A stretch of 64,000 nt of DNA from NCBI GenBank assembly GCA_037176845.1, contig JAYKXP010000037.1, positions 124,001 through 188,000 on the forward strand. Reading direction: 5' to 3'. The translations under genes were made by a program, and so were the position numbers. Under the pieces are notes generated by a model. That model was not told where the DNA came from. It was given only the letters and a program-made list of their open reading frames with translations, and did not search any database. Source of the DNA: Paramarasmius palmivorus (taxonomy: Eukaryota; Basidiomycota; Agaricomycetes; Agaricales; Marasmiaceae). This document shows positions 12,239-23,899 of this stretch, in pieces (position 1 is the stretch's first letter; each line of letters opens with the position of its first letter).

Positions 12239-12550
12239 GGTGAACGAAGCCTACAGGAATGGGTATCACGATGATGATGGAGAAGATCAAACTTGGCGTT
12301 AGTACATGGTGACGCACGGACCAGCTTCAAGAGGCAGTCGGATCTGCCGGTGGCAGTGCAATACTTTTCCCCACTCAGTCTCTTATCCTGTTGAACTTCC
12401 TCAATGTCGACGATTCAACGTCCTCAAAGGAACCTGTCAGAGCTCAAGGCATGAGAATTGGCTCCAGATCTGGGTCAAGGCCAGGTAAGGCCCGAATTCT
12501 GTATGCGCGCGAGCCAGTTAACATCATTATTCGCAGGTAGCGTAGTGGTT

Positions 12551-13457
12551 CTAATAGCGGGGCTTTCCTACATTCTCCCTGTTGACCATTTCAGCCTCTA
12601 ATCTAAGAACGCGGCTCAAGTAACTCACGAAAAACTGTCCAGATAATTTCCGGGCGGACTGTACCGACACACGATGTAGTTGGAGGTCCGCAAGTCGAAT
12701 ATTTTACCCGCTTCACATATCGCTATTCCGCAAGCCACCTGACTAGTCGTTTTCCATACAACCTGGCATACCCGTCAGCGTTTTAGTCCGGTCCCAGAGT
12801 CAAGAACAATTGTGTCCCACTTACCTGGGTAAAATGGCCGGTGGAGGAGGAAAAGCCAGGTCTGTTATCTGAAGAACAATTTCTGAGGTGCGTCCTTCGA
12901 TTCTGGAACCGTGATGCAATGCCTTACAGTCGTAAAGTCCTAGAAAATCGAAAGTTATTCATTGGACGCGTCCGAAATATCCGAAATTTCGACTTACGGC
13001 CCTCGTCCATCCAGGCTTTCATGGCATCCGAAATCCCATACAAGACCATCGTCCCAGCAGCCAAATTCTCTCCATAAGTCTCTGCGTCACTTTTCATCGG
13101 AATCCATCAGTTAAACCGGCGTTGAACCTACAAGAGTCAACCAGCATACCTATGTCTAAACTGACACTGATTCGCCCAGTCCTGCGCACCGGGGTAGAGG
13201 TCATCACTCCAAGTCAAAGGATCTACTCCGTAACGCGCTCGCTGATCGTTATGCACTCGCAGTACCGCGTCTTTCCACATCTCCGAATCATACCTGTTGC
13301 GATCTCCGACGCGTTCCGGGGAAACTGGTATCTCGCCTTCGGTTTTTGATGGATCTGGATGTTGATACTCGGAGGTAGGGGTTATTGGACTACAGAGAAC
13401 AGAGAAGGTCGCCAAAGCCAGGACTGCGACAAAAGTCGTGAACTTGCGAGAATGCAT
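12551..13457 (-). CDS. Secreted CAP/PR-1 (SCP) domain protein, copy 1
   Basis: Secreted CAP-superfamily protein of 205 residues. Exons are 13150-13457, 12998-13089, 12928-12939, 12825-12868, 12629-12762 and 12551-12578, with the frame closing exactly. A signal peptide (MHSRKFTTFVAVLALATFSV) is followed by a short acidic linker. The CAP domain shows HNDQRARYG, YGENLAAG, GHFTQVVWK and NYIVCRYSPPGNY, so the conserved His/Glu pocket residues are present. Exon 3 is a 12-nt microexon, also found in copy 2. In fungi, Pry-type CAP proteins bind sterols and fatty acids outside the cell; that role is known for the family, not shown here. It ends SENVGKPRY. Confidence 0.93.
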
Positions 13458-13738
13458 GTTGGTTCGATGTCGTTATTAGGATGAATTAGTAGAAATAAAA
13501 TGAATGTGGCGAATAGAAGAAGGCTGTAAGGTAGATGCTGGTCGTAAGGAGAGAGCAAACCGGAGAAGGTTGCATTGGTAAGCACATCTGTGTCTCGTTT
13601 ACGTTGCTTGCCTTCCTGAACCCACTACTCTCGCACTACTCAAGGGATTATAGTTTTGTATTCATATTGGTGAGAATAATAGTAAATAAACACAGGATAG
13701 CCCGTAGAATTGCGTATGACCTTCGACCAACTCGACAT

Positions 13739-14696
13739 TCAGTCAAGGTTAGCTTGGAGGCGACGAGGCCTTCCGACGTTCTCGCTGCATGGTACAGAGT
13801 AAATCAGCGGAACAGTTCCCAAGCCAATCATCCAACACTCACGCATAGCGACCAGCAAAGTTACCCGGAGGAGTGTACCTGCAGACAATGTACTTGGAAG
13901 GCTGCTGGAAGATTGTGCCTCCCCGGCAGTTGGCAATGGCACATGCAACCTGCTTGCTACTCTTCCATACGACCTATAACAGAGATCGTTGGCCTTAGAG
14001 ATATCCACAAGAAAAACTACCCACCTGAGTGAAGTGGCCGGTACCCGTGGAGAATCCAGGGTGATTATCTACATTAGCAGTCAAAACTTCGTTCAAGGTT
14101 ATCCGGAAATTGAGAATACCCACAGTCATACTTGGCTAAAGCACACCAGAGTCAATACCGCGCTGCAAAGGTGAAAGATGAAAGTCACATACAAGCTTCG
14201 TCCATCCATGCCTTCAGGCCATTTGTGAATCCATAGGCATTTCCGGTACCGGCGGCCAAGTTCTCCCCGTATTTGCCACCACCGTTACTTTGAAAGTGCC
14301 CATTAGTGCCACGTAACAATAGGAGACCATGGGCCGTACGCACCTGTGTTGGAACTTGCACTGAGATGCATATCGTGCAGTATCTGAGTACAATGCGTCA
14401 CTCCAGGAGAGGCCCGCTGCGCCGTAACGAGCTCTGTATTCGTTGTGCTGTCTGACGACTTGCTGTTTCCAGTCCTCGAACATGGCACTGTCCGCTTCCA
14501 GATCTTCCATGATAAATTCGTCGTCCTCACCAAGAGAAAGAGGAGTGTTAACGATCTGGCCAGACTGGGGAAGGTCAGAGAAGGAGTAAACTTCGACCTC
14601 GGAAGATTCGCTGTCCAGGACCCATTGAGGCAAAGCAAGGGCTGGTGAAAGAACTGCAAGAGCTACGGCTGCGATGAAGGAGGTTTGGAAGCGCAT
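13739..14696 (-). CDS. Secreted CAP/PR-1 (SCP) domain protein, copy 2
   Basis: Paralogue just upstream of copy 1 on the same strand, 226 residues. Exons are 14344-14696, 14193-14287, 14124-14135, 14025-14068, 13843-13973 and 13739-13784. All intron positions and phases match copy 1, including the 12-nt microexon 14124-14135 that completes MDEASKYDYNHPGF. The signal peptide is MRFQTSFIAAVALAVLSPALA. The CAP signatures are HNEYRARYG, YGENLAAG, GHFTQVVWK and KYIVCRYTPPGNFAG. A TATA box lies about 75 bp upstream. Gene duplication is clear. Sterol or lipid binding in the cell wall or medium is the likely role by family. Confidence 0.94.
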
Positions 14697-14771
14697 GTCG
14701 AGTGTTGGAGGATGAGATACAAGCTGTTCTGAGGATCCCTTGTGGTGGAGAAGATAGCTGGAGAATTCGAG

Positions 14772-14779
14772 CTTTTATA
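14772..14779 (-). promoter_or_regulatory. TATA box of CAP copy 2
   Basis: Reads TATAAAAG on the minus strand, about 75 bp before the ATG at 14696, a normal spacing for a strong fungal promoter. Confidence 0.6.
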
Positions 14780-15648
14780 GTTCAGTGGCCCGTTCTTCCG
14801 CTTCCTTGGGTCATTGAAGGCGGTGAAATAGACCAAGGAGATCGGTACGCATTTTTCGTGCCTCCGAAAACAGACTAGCTTCCCTCTCGGATAACTTAAT
14901 CAGGACTGGAACGGTGGGCGCTGTACGACGAAAACACTATTATCTGTCAATCTTTCCTTTTCTTGACCCTGGCAAGGTACTCACCAGTTTGGCCCGCGAT
15001 CCTGGATCTGCTGTCGCTACTTTCGTGTGCCCATTCCTTTGTCGATGATATTCAGGTTGTTACCAATCCTCCGGCCAACATCAGGAAACGGTTGACAGTG
15101 AGCACACAACGAACTCACTGTGAGCCGGGGTCTTCTTGTCGGGCGTCCTGCGTCCCCAATACATCAGTTGAACCATCGGCCTCAAAATTGTTGCGAAACC
15201 AAGAAAACAAAGGAATATGGGCGCGCAACCAGGGCATTCTATCAAGACCTATCAGTGCGTCTCCTTGAGAGCCGAGAACCCCGCTACCTTTTGTTCTGAA
15301 CACTTCACTGGAAGTCGAAGTGTTGTAGTTCCATTGGAGATAGCAGTGCCTTCGCAGGACCTAGTGACACGAGATCAGCGCCAAAGCCTGAGAACCATAT
15401 TGCAGAAGAATGTAGGGGTATCTCGGAGCTGATCCCGTACTTCGAGCTCCAGATACGGAAGTTCGGAATCCGTCACAGTCATGGTGGTAGGAGAGAAAAA
15501 AATGTGGGCGCTTATGTACAGTGAAGTCGTACAAGCGCTCAGTACCAGTGTTAACCAATGTGCGGCGGTATATGTAACTACACAACGTCTGCACAATGCA
15601 AGTACGTTTCGTTCATCGCCTAGGTTACTGAGGACAACGGTGGGTCAG
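14780..15648. other. Gene-free stretch upstream of the CAP pair
   Basis: Short frames only; none has family motifs or a splice-consistent extension. It presumably contains the CAP copy 2 upstream region. Confidence 0.45.
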
Positions 15649-15654
15649 AAAAAA
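15649..15654 (-). terminator. Pol III T-run terminator of tRNA-Ser
   Basis: Six T residues on the minus strand, a few bases past the mature 3' end of the tRNA at 15661. Confidence 0.75.
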
Positions 15655-15660
15655 TTAAAC

Positions 15661-15760
15661 GTCACCTGTGCGATTCGAACACACGCGCTCAAAGAGCAAC
15701 CGCTGAATGCCTACTTGAGAAAGTAGCAGGCGATCCCGTTAACCACTCCGGCAAAGTGAC
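15661..15760 (-). tRNA. tRNA-Ser (GCT anticodon) with a ~19-nt intron
   Basis: The minus strand folds as a class II tRNA. The acceptor stem is GTCACTT with AGGTGAC, the D-stem CCG/CGG around GAGTGGTTAA, and the anticodon stem ATCGC/GCGGT. The long variable arm is GCTC-TTT-GAGC, and the T arm is GTGTG-TTCGAAT-CGCAC. The anticodon loop begins CTGCTA, giving anticodon GCT (Ser, AGY codons). It is interrupted after position 37 by about 19 nt that can pair back (CTACTT/AAGTAG), as tRNA introns do. No CCA is encoded, as expected for a eukaryotic nuclear gene. A Pol III terminator follows. Confidence 0.88.
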
Positions 15761-15900
15761 TTGTTGAAAGGGCTTCACAATTCCAACCCATACGTTGACA
15801 CTATATACGGTTTCTGCAATTTTGTGAAGCTTTCAACCAGATGGTCCCATCTGATATCAGACATGACTAGGACTAGTGAACGGACATGGTTCAAGATTAC

Positions 15901-18592
15901 TCATGGTGCCTCCACCTGTGCATCATTCACCGCTGCTTCGAATGCCTTTGCCTGAATGTTGAACATCTTGCAGTACTCTCCCTTCAGCTCCATAAGCGTG
16001 GCATGACTCCCTGACTCTACGATCCTCCCTTCTTTCATACATCTAATGATCCTTTAGCCTGAGAGTACGTTCCCGCAAATGATGGAAGAAGTAAAGCTTA
16101 CACTATCCTGTCTGCATGCTGTGTTAAAGGACCAAATCGATGCGTGATGAAAAGCATCGTTCGACCCTTTCTAGCAGCTCGAAGGTTGTTGAAAAGCTCT
16201 AGTTCACCTTCGGGGTCTAACGCAGACGTAGGCTCATCTACTGCGAGAAACTTGATCTTGTCAGAGTTCAAGCGCATGAATGTTCTCGCCCTATAGCAGT
16301 GTAAACTATGGTTCCATAACAGACATGAGTACATTCCACTTACGCAACCAAGCGTTGACGTTCACCACCTGCATGGCCTTCATGAGTACTGCAACACAGA
16401 ATACAGGTGACGGTACTTCAACTCACCAGAAACACCGGAAGTCTTCTTTAGTCTCTTCAACTTTGTTGCAAGCGGTGTATTGCTCCCCTCGTTGACCAAT
16501 GCTCCGTACTGTATGAGTCTCGGTTCCAGAACTGTATCATAGCCCGACGGCAGCTTCTTGATCAGCTTTTCAGCTCCACCTGTCCTAGCAGCCTCCACAA
16601 CCATATCAGTATTATCCACATGCTCTACATGTCCGAGACCAATGTTCTCCCCAATGGAAAGTGGATATAGATGATGATCCTGCGTAAGCGTCCCCATGGC
16701 TTGTCGAAGATCCGGTAGCCGATAGTCTTTGATATCTTCACCATCAACGCGAACCTCGCCAGATGTGGCATCATATAATCTCGTCAGGATGTTGACGAAC
16801 GTAGACTTGCCTGGATCATGATGTCAGCTCACTGCTCCTAGACGGAGACTGAAGTACTAAAGCCTTACCGGAGCCATTGGCGCCAACCACAACGATCATC
16901 TCGCCGGCCTCGATTCGTAGAGATACATCGTCCAACGCTTTATTGTTGCTCCCAGGGTATGAGAACGAGACATTCCTACGACGCCGATTGAGTCTCGAGC
17001 GATCAACGTATTTCAAAACTCTGTACCGTAGCTCAAAAGCTATACCCTTGTCGGATTCCTTCCCGTTAGGATAAGCTAATCTCCCGTCTTTAATTGATTT
17101 TGCCATCGCCTGAAGATCATAGATTTGCTGAACCTGACTGGCGTCTCGTTCCAGCATATCAAGCGCGAATTGCATGGACACAAAGGTGATTTGAAGAAGC
17201 GAAGATGATTGTTGGACCGTAGCGATGGATGCGAGGCTGAGATTTGTTGGGTTCAACGCGGCGATGGCGGCGTAATAGATCTACTTATGTCAGAGAAAGT
17301 AGGAACGAGTCTTAGATAATGACATACCACTGGGATATCACCGGACAGTTCAGTCATTATATGAGTAATCATTGAACTTCCCGAGTGGTACTGTGTTTCA
17401 GCTGAGGTGATTGGAGTATCTCCTAGAGCTTTTCGTGCTTGTCGGTACCCTGAGGGAGAGTTAATGACAGTAATTCAAGTCGCAAAACAAGACGCTACCA
17501 TTGATGAGATAGTCAATGATGTTACCACTGATGATGTCCCGTTTGTATTTCTGATCCACGAGACCCTTTAGAGCATGCATGCGAAGAAAGGAAGCGTTGA
17601 TGGCTTCCACGACTCGTGCTATGAAGAAATCAAATTAGAAATTGTCTTATTGATGAGCTGAATATCCCAACGTACGCCTTGTGAATACTATCTGCCGTCC
17701 CAACAATAAAAGCGCTGGCCTGAGAAGGCACAAGGCTGCAAAAACGTAACCATAGTTGCCCGTACGAACCGCAATGAAGATGAGCCCCAAATGACCAAGC
17801 ACCTGTGCCACACTGCTGAGAAAGTACAATGTATGGTGGAACATCTCCTCAGCCGCTTTAGAAGACAAGTGGTCAAAGCTCAGGTTTGCTGTATGAGCTA
17901 AGGTGAGATGAGACATAATCTATGAGTGTTCCACCCACCTTGCATCATCGGCAGGTCCATGCGAAGCCTGGCTAGAGGGTGTTCAATGAAAATGCGATAG
18001 TCCTGTAGGCAACAGTGCTCACAGGTCACGATGATATCGTCGTAAAAATGTACAATGCGTGAGTGAACCAATGAGTTGATAGTTAGACTATAACACGTTC
18101 GTTAGCGTAGATCCAACCAAAGAACAATTCCACGCACCTCCGGTTGACTATGAAAGAAGAAAGGATGACAAAGGTGACCCGAGCTACGATGGCTTGAACT
18201 ATTGCGGACGTATCTACGTTTCGTGTGGTGAGCCCTCTCTCGATCTATCAACCGGTCAGCAGACATTACAAGGCAAGTCGAAAACTCCTCACGATCTGTA
18301 GTATCCGATTCTCTAGCCCTGCCAAAACAGCACTCTGGATTCCGTGCCAAATTTGTGAACCAATCAAGAGGACGATGGGAGCCGGTGCAAGGGGGAGTAC
18401 ATCGCGAAGAAATCTCCAGATGATCCTAGCTGTCCTGAGCCATTTATCCCTGATAAATATCAAGGTGTCGAGTTTGAAGTTGAGGGGGTCGAATTTTTCC
18501 TTCTCGAGGTAGATGCGATAGACTCCAAGATGAACCGTCTCTAAGCCATCGCATTCTTCTGATGAGGTCTCTTTCATGGGTTTACTGTCCAT
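15901..18592 (-). CDS. Half-size ABC transporter (TMD-NBD), paralogue 2
   Basis: Second exporter-type ABC protein, clearly paralogous to the gene at 1542, about 13 exons. It starts MDSKPMKETSSEEC at 18592; an in-frame ATG at 18643 is possible. The shared N-terminal HLGVYRI motif and the cytoplasmic-loop motif RVVEAxNxxxLRMxAL align between the two. The ATPase domain has Walker A GANGSGKS, split by an intron at the same place, then Walker B FLAVDEPTSALDPEGE and H-loop LFITHRFGPLTQHADRIV. The signature motif is again non-canonical (HAGGERQRL). Splice reconstruction stays in frame; two in-frame short introns are inferred from the paralogue at NVSFSYPGS and RLRMDLP. The C-terminus is KMFNIQAKAFEAAVNDAQ. 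Probably an intact membrane transporter of unknown substrate. Confidence 0.85.
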
Positions 18593-19003
18593 CAAGATTG
18601 TATTGGGGGATAGATACATGCTGGGCACTGAATTTATACTCACCAGTCACCTGGGGGTCACCGCAGCCTACAACAATACCGGGTCAACTGTTCCAGAGCT
18701 TCCCGCAGTTTGATGATTATCATGCCGATGTGATACTTTTACATGATTTCTGAATGCTTTCGGGAGCGAGGAGATCAAGAGAAGTAAAAACGTCGAGTAC
18801 CCGTTGAGTGGTCGTGGTAAAAAGAGTAATCGCGGCGCCTCCGAGCTTGTTTCCACCTCAGGCTCCTGCAAAGAAGTATGTAGGTCTCACTCGTAATCTC
18901 TAGGACCATTGTGATACTAACATATCAATTGCTGGGCTTATGTAGACGTCTCGCGATGGTATAACATTAAGAGATGGTGCATACGCGCCGCTCCTTGCGC
19001 ACC

Positions 19004-19811
19004 CTAAGGACCACCTCCGCCCTTTGGTCTCGCAGCTCTTTCCTTCTCCTTCCGCAGCTTCTCGATGTAGATGAATGTGACAAAGATCTCGTCGGCCATA
19101 TGTTCCCCTGCAGGGAAGATCTCCAGATACGCAGGTACCGATTTTCCAAACATACGAATACACTTGCGGTGGAACTTCGCAACAGGCGTTTTTGCAGCAT
19201 CCTTCATGAAAAGCTTCATCGATGACATTCAGTTTACCGAAAACTGCACACGCCAATTGCTAGGTACTCACCTCGGAACGAACCAGCCCGAGATTCCACT
19301 TGTACTCTTTTCCATCCTTCGCTTTGAAAACTCTGTGCCGCCCATACGGTCCCCATCCTTCCTTCCTAAAGAACTCCTTCGTCTGAATCTCACTGCCGTT
19401 CCCAAATCGAAACTTGGAACTCGCGAAAAACTTCCAGTCAATTTGCGCAAGGTACTCGAATCCACTCGACAGACTAGCCAACGCTGAAGACCCCGGCTCG
19501 TTAACCAACGTCTCAGCATCTGCGTTATCTTCCTCCCAATCCGTCTTCTTCTCCAAATCAATGCTACTCGTGTCATCTTGCATCTCTATCAAATTGTCCT
19601 GCTCTGCTTCATCTTCCGCCCCAGCCAACTTGTCTGCAGGTACATCGACAATAACGCTTGCAGCTGCAGAGGGGAGGACTTTGGTAATAGTTGATGTACG
19701 GTTGGACATCTTGAAAGGAGTGTCGACTTTGTAGACTACGTGACCGTTGTCGTCGTAGTAGGTGTTGTTGGTCATGGCACTGATCCCCCATTTCGTTTGG
19801 TAGAGTCTCAT
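19004..19811 (-). CDS. DUF6593-type protein
   Basis: 249-residue protein of the basidiomycete DUF6593 family (function unknown), in two exons, 19272-19811 and 19004-19213, separated by a 58-nt intron in phase 0. It opens with the beta-rich pattern NTTYYDDNGHVVYKVDTPFK followed by RTSTITKV, then an acidic insert of about 60 residues. The conserved block follows: AQIDWKFFASSKFRF, FRKEGWGPYGRHRVFKA, DGKEYKWNLG. The C-terminal block EIFVTFIYIEKLRKEKERAARPK ends in GGGGP. No signal peptide or membrane helix is seen. The start at 19811 keeps the N-terminal strand typical of the family. A CATAAAAG element lies about 45 bp upstream. Confidence 0.88.
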
Positions 19812-20245
19812 ATTGGGCGCGAGGAATGTTGATAGACGAGGGTTGCTTGCGAACCTTTTATGTATCCTAGAATGGCTCCACAGATCCGCAGTGTGTCTGT
19901 CAAGGTTTGTGGCGTGAACTCTGTGTTCAAGACAAGGAAGGTCGTGGGTAGATATGAATTGACCTCCTAAACAACCCCGCGATGGTTAAAGCTCTAGTCC
20001 GGATCTGCATTAGATTGTACGGATAGTCATACAATAATATGGGTAGGTTACATATATACTGGCTATTTCGGAAGGAAATGTACTTCGGCTGTCGCATCTA
20101 CTCCCTTCTCGTCCTACCAATTCTGTTATTGCTCTGCTGCGTATGAGCCGCTGATCTCATAGGCAAGTGTTTCCTACCCGCTATATCTCTTGGCGACATG
20201 TGAGACGAATACGGTGGAGGCTACAAATAGGGCATCACTGAATAG

Positions 20246-20942
20246 TCAATAATCTTCAAGGCACGATGCACGAGGTGCACATACAGAATTAGCCTGAGCC
20301 TGCGAAGGCACAGACGATGCAGGAGGCTCGGACTGAGTAGCTAGTCTTTGTTTAGCCTCTGCCTCAGCTGCTTGCACTTTGAATTAACTTTAGTGAGAAG
20401 GCTTTCTTGATGCTTTACACCGATTGACTCACTGCGTAGAATACGCTGCTGGCGGCTCTCGATGTATGAATCTGGTCAAAAAATTGTTTGTGAAGTCATA
20501 AGTATGAATGATGAACACCGACGTACCTGGGGTAACGGAGCTATTATTGGTCAATGTACCGATTCCAACATTGCGAGTGAAGAAGGTACGTCCGTTTGCC
20601 TGAGGAGCGCCCGTGTTACTTGGTGGTAAAGCTAAATCAGACGAGGGTAAGTAGATATGACTGGAACCGATGAATTGAAGCTCACCTCCCGGCATCAAGA
20701 GGTCACTATCGTTATGTGTGACAACAAAATCAGCAGTGTTATGGGTACGAAAGTGTTTGACGGTAGTATTGGTGGTGCTTGTGCCGTTTTCTGTGATACA
20801 ATCAGAGGTTACAGCAAGACATATCACAGGAAGGCCACTCACTATCATGTACACGGCTATAATTGAAGGTCTCCCCGTAACGAGCATCGTTGTGAGTTAC
20901 AGCAGTGTCAGGAGCAACCTGCTCGTCGTCTCTTGGGCTCAT
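20246..20942 (-). CDS. Asn/Gly-motif family member H (divergent)
   Basis: Five-exon gene of the cluster family, 159 residues. Exons are 20843-20942, 20686-20790, 20527-20631, 20433-20471 and 20246-20376, all introns phase 1, frame closing exactly. Exon 1 reads MSPRDDEQVAPDTAV then THNDARYGETFNYSRVHD. Exon 2 carries NTADFVVTHNDSDLLMPGG and exon 3 RNVGIGTLTNNSSVTPG. Exon 4 is the invariant 39-nt module (SYIESRQQRILR). Exon 5 begins MQAAEAEAKQ, a helical-looking tail that ends CLEDY. The motifs are degenerate compared with the copies at 27217 or 36390, so without the intron pattern it would not be recognised. Function unknown. Confidence 0.78.
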
Positions 20943-22650
20943 GATAGTTTGTAAATCCGGGGGGAGTAGAAGTAGGAGGTTCTATGATGATCTATACATT
21001 GTATATATCCTCTGGGAAACAATCTGCATTTGGACAAAAGAACGAGATTAGACCTTGTGCTCTATCAGGACCCACAAAGTAAGCGCTTACCAACACCGCT
21101 CAACTAGCCTCGTTGCCTATCAATTCACTTCGAACAGAAGAAACCATCCGTTTGGCACCGAGGACATCGAGAATTATGTCAAATGCTGTTGAAATCCCTT
21201 CTCTAAAATCGTCGACTTCAGGGGAATAAGCTTGCGTAGGCATCGGGTCCGTGGTTATGACTCTGCAGTAAACGCCGAGTCGGTCCTTCTCAAGTCATGT
21301 CGACTGATGAATGGGCTAGTTGTCTGATGTGTGAGAACGATGGAGTCGTGAAGACATTGTATGCAGTGCAGCCAGCGCCAGAAGAACGTCAGAAAAGGAG
21401 AGATTAAAGATGTTGAAATGCTGTTCACGTCGACTCACGAAATCTTCTCGAACAGCCTTTGATGTCCTTCTTCGGATTTCAGCTTCAGAATAACTACCTG
21501 AACCGCATCAGATTCGAATAGATGATAGCGATATCGTTGTGGATTATATGATCGTGGATTGGCGATGGTGAACGTTGAAAATTTGGCGGTCCCAGGCGGT
21601 CCCTGGACCAGTTCGCGGAGCATGCCGAAAGATTACGGCGTCCATCCATCCTTTTCAACCCCCATCATTGACTGGATTCGGCTGAAAGGCAACATGCTCG
21701 TAGCACATAGGTCCCAATAGATGTGCGCTCAGGTGTGTAAATTGTACAGGATACAACACGAGCGGCTACTTAAATACGTTACCACATATAGCTACATGAC
21801 CTCACCACTGGCAGTCGCGCGATGCCGCCCGCGCAACACGATTGCCACACTCGCCGATTTCCTGGACTCCCTGTATTGTGTTCAACGCTACGGTTGCTGG
21901 TACCGCAGCTATTATCTAGTTACTTCGTAAGCCTACTAACAGTCCGTAATTATGGTACGTACAGTGCTGCCTAAGTATCTGCGTTTCAAAGGTTGATTCA
22001 TCGACCAGACGGAGCATACACGGGATCGTTCCAGTACAATCAAACGATTCAGATTGTATTTCTGCGCATCCTTGATGCTCCACAAACCAGTCTTGAAGGA
22101 ATCTGATGTTGGACACTTGACAATTTTCCAGAACTGGCTGATCCTTCACGTAGCCGCATGTCATTTAGGTGATGCCTCATCATCGGCTGACATATCTGGC
22201 TAGAAAGTGTTCATAGCGCGATTCATCATTGATTTCTGAACAAGATCAGATCTCTGCGATGCGCTCAGCGGTTTTTTTAAAACACGATATTGAAGATCGG
22301 TGTTGCTCGAGCCCGAAGTGTAAGTGATCTGTTTTCTTCCAATAGTAAGCAGTGTCACTAGCGGCTTGTCAGTCTTTACAGTCAGCGATTGAATTCAAAC
22401 CCACGCTACTTTTTCCGTGGGGCGAGGCTTGTACATTTATGTCCAAACTGTAAACCTTATTCAAAGGGCTCTATCTACTGCTTGCTCAAGTATAAAATAG
22501 TTTGTCATCACATCGTGAGTCACACCAATTCTCTCCGGAAATTCCGTGGTCAACTGCTTGGTAGGCAGTACACCGACTCACCATTCCTAGACAACTTCCT
22601 ATCCTTTCCCATCATCTCACAGACACACTCACCCGACATATATCTTGGCA
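20943..22650. other. Mostly gene-free stretch; possible HET-like fragment
   Basis: No intact gene. A minus-strand frame at 21916-22164 (LQDWFVEHQGCAEI ... MLRLVDE) vaguely resembles the start of a HET domain (W-x-x-x-H-x-C ... P-x-R-L-V-D) but has no supporting continuation. The rest shows nothing. Confidence 0.3.
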
Positions 22651-23396
22651 ATGAGTACATTCGTTACAGTCGAACATGGTGACGGTAATACCACTTTGAA
22701 TGGCGTAGTCATTGTCGAGGTCCCTGCCACCCAAGCTCGAAACTCCACACCAAGACGACATGCTACCCATCCTCAATCTACGCTGAGCTTGCCAGTCTCC
22801 TTTCCCGAAGCGGAGCTCATATACTATACCACTCAAGACGGGACTAGGAATTTGGTTGTCAATGGCTCGGTCCTTTCGGGTAGGTGTCAATTTAACCATA
22901 TACTCTTTGATTCAGACGTCTTGCCCTTAGACAGATCTATCAGCCCTGCCGGCCAGCGGGTGGTTCTGCCGCTGTCACAACGCAGGGAAAGCTCCAATAT
23001 TCTCATCCAAAATTTGTTCAGAAAGCCGTCAATGTTCGTTACAGTGCAGACAGGGAACAAGAACAAGACGTGGAATGGATGCTACGACGACACGTCTATC
23101 AGTTTGCGTCCATCCACGATCCGATTCTTCTTCATAGCCAAAGACGAAGGCCAAAGAAACAATGTCTTCAATGGAGTTAACTTGAATCGGCTGCAGAGTC
23201 ACGATGGTAAGTTTCGATAGTTCCAGCTACCTAGTCGCGTGCGAACTAATGACACTGTTTAGTGGAGGTGATAGCATCTACTAATAGACGTGTCTGGACT
23301 AAGACTTGCACTCGTGACGGTCAGACCTTCGTTTGGAAGAACCTTGGTACTGGAGGACGGATGTTTGGGGCCCGAGGGCGGTCTTCTACAATCTGA
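22651..23396 (+). CDS. Five-repeat Asn/Gly-motif protein (family relative I)
   Basis: Unrecognised protein of 229 residues. Exon 1 is 22651-23206 and exon 2 is 23263-23396 (phase 1 intron, frame closes). A 36-nt in-frame segment, 22880-22915, has GT...AG ends and might be a tiny intron. The chain is five degenerate repeats of about 40 residues, each an aromatic strand followed by a G-x-x-N-x-x-x-N-G turn. They read VTVEHGDGNTTLNG, YTTQDGTRNLVVNG, VTVQTGNKNKTWNG, IAKDEGQRNNVFNG and KTCTRDGQTFVWKN. No signal peptide. The repeat resembles the single-motif exons of the neighbouring gene family and of the gene at 48893, so it is taken as a relative. Confidence 0.75.
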
Positions 23397-23899
23397 GCGA
23401 TAATTCAAGGACATAAAAGCCTTCCGGGATCCGTTGAGTAGGGGGGAGAAGTCTTTAATTGGGAGACAAAGGCGCAGGAGACGGCAGGTATATCCTTCAC
23501 TCGGAGGTGCTTACATGCATGCCGAGTCATGCATCATGTTTCAACGAACCAAAGCAAACTGCTGCAGTTACGACTAGGTATATGGCCTAGCTGGACAGGC
23601 ACAAGGATTATACGGACTTGGCACTCGATGGACCATGACGCAGGTACAAAGCTCACTAGCGTAAATACTATAGCTCTGGATGTAACCACTCTCCGTACAT
23701 ACGGCATTTATCACAAATCCTTCCGAACCTTCCTGCAGTCTCTTCCTCCTTCCGCCGGCTCCTTTGTTTTTGTACCACTCCCAATCATTCCCAAGATACG
23801 ATCTGTTCCGAATAGACCACCAGCGGGAATCCTAGGCGCCGGAGAAGTGGAGTCGAGTATCGTAACACTGCGTCAAGGTCGGGAAGGTTGCAATAACCC

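Noticed and set aside
13068..13150. A 22-nt intron plus an 11-nt exon in CAP copy 1
   Set aside because: A normal 60-nt intron (13090-13149) gives SDAETYGENLAAG, aligned with copy 2, so the tiny intron is not needed.
18668..18871. Minus-strand frame with a hydrophobic stretch upstream of ABC paralogue 2
   Set aside because: It would be a separate 67-residue frame with no connection to the transporter start and no homologous segment in paralogue 1.
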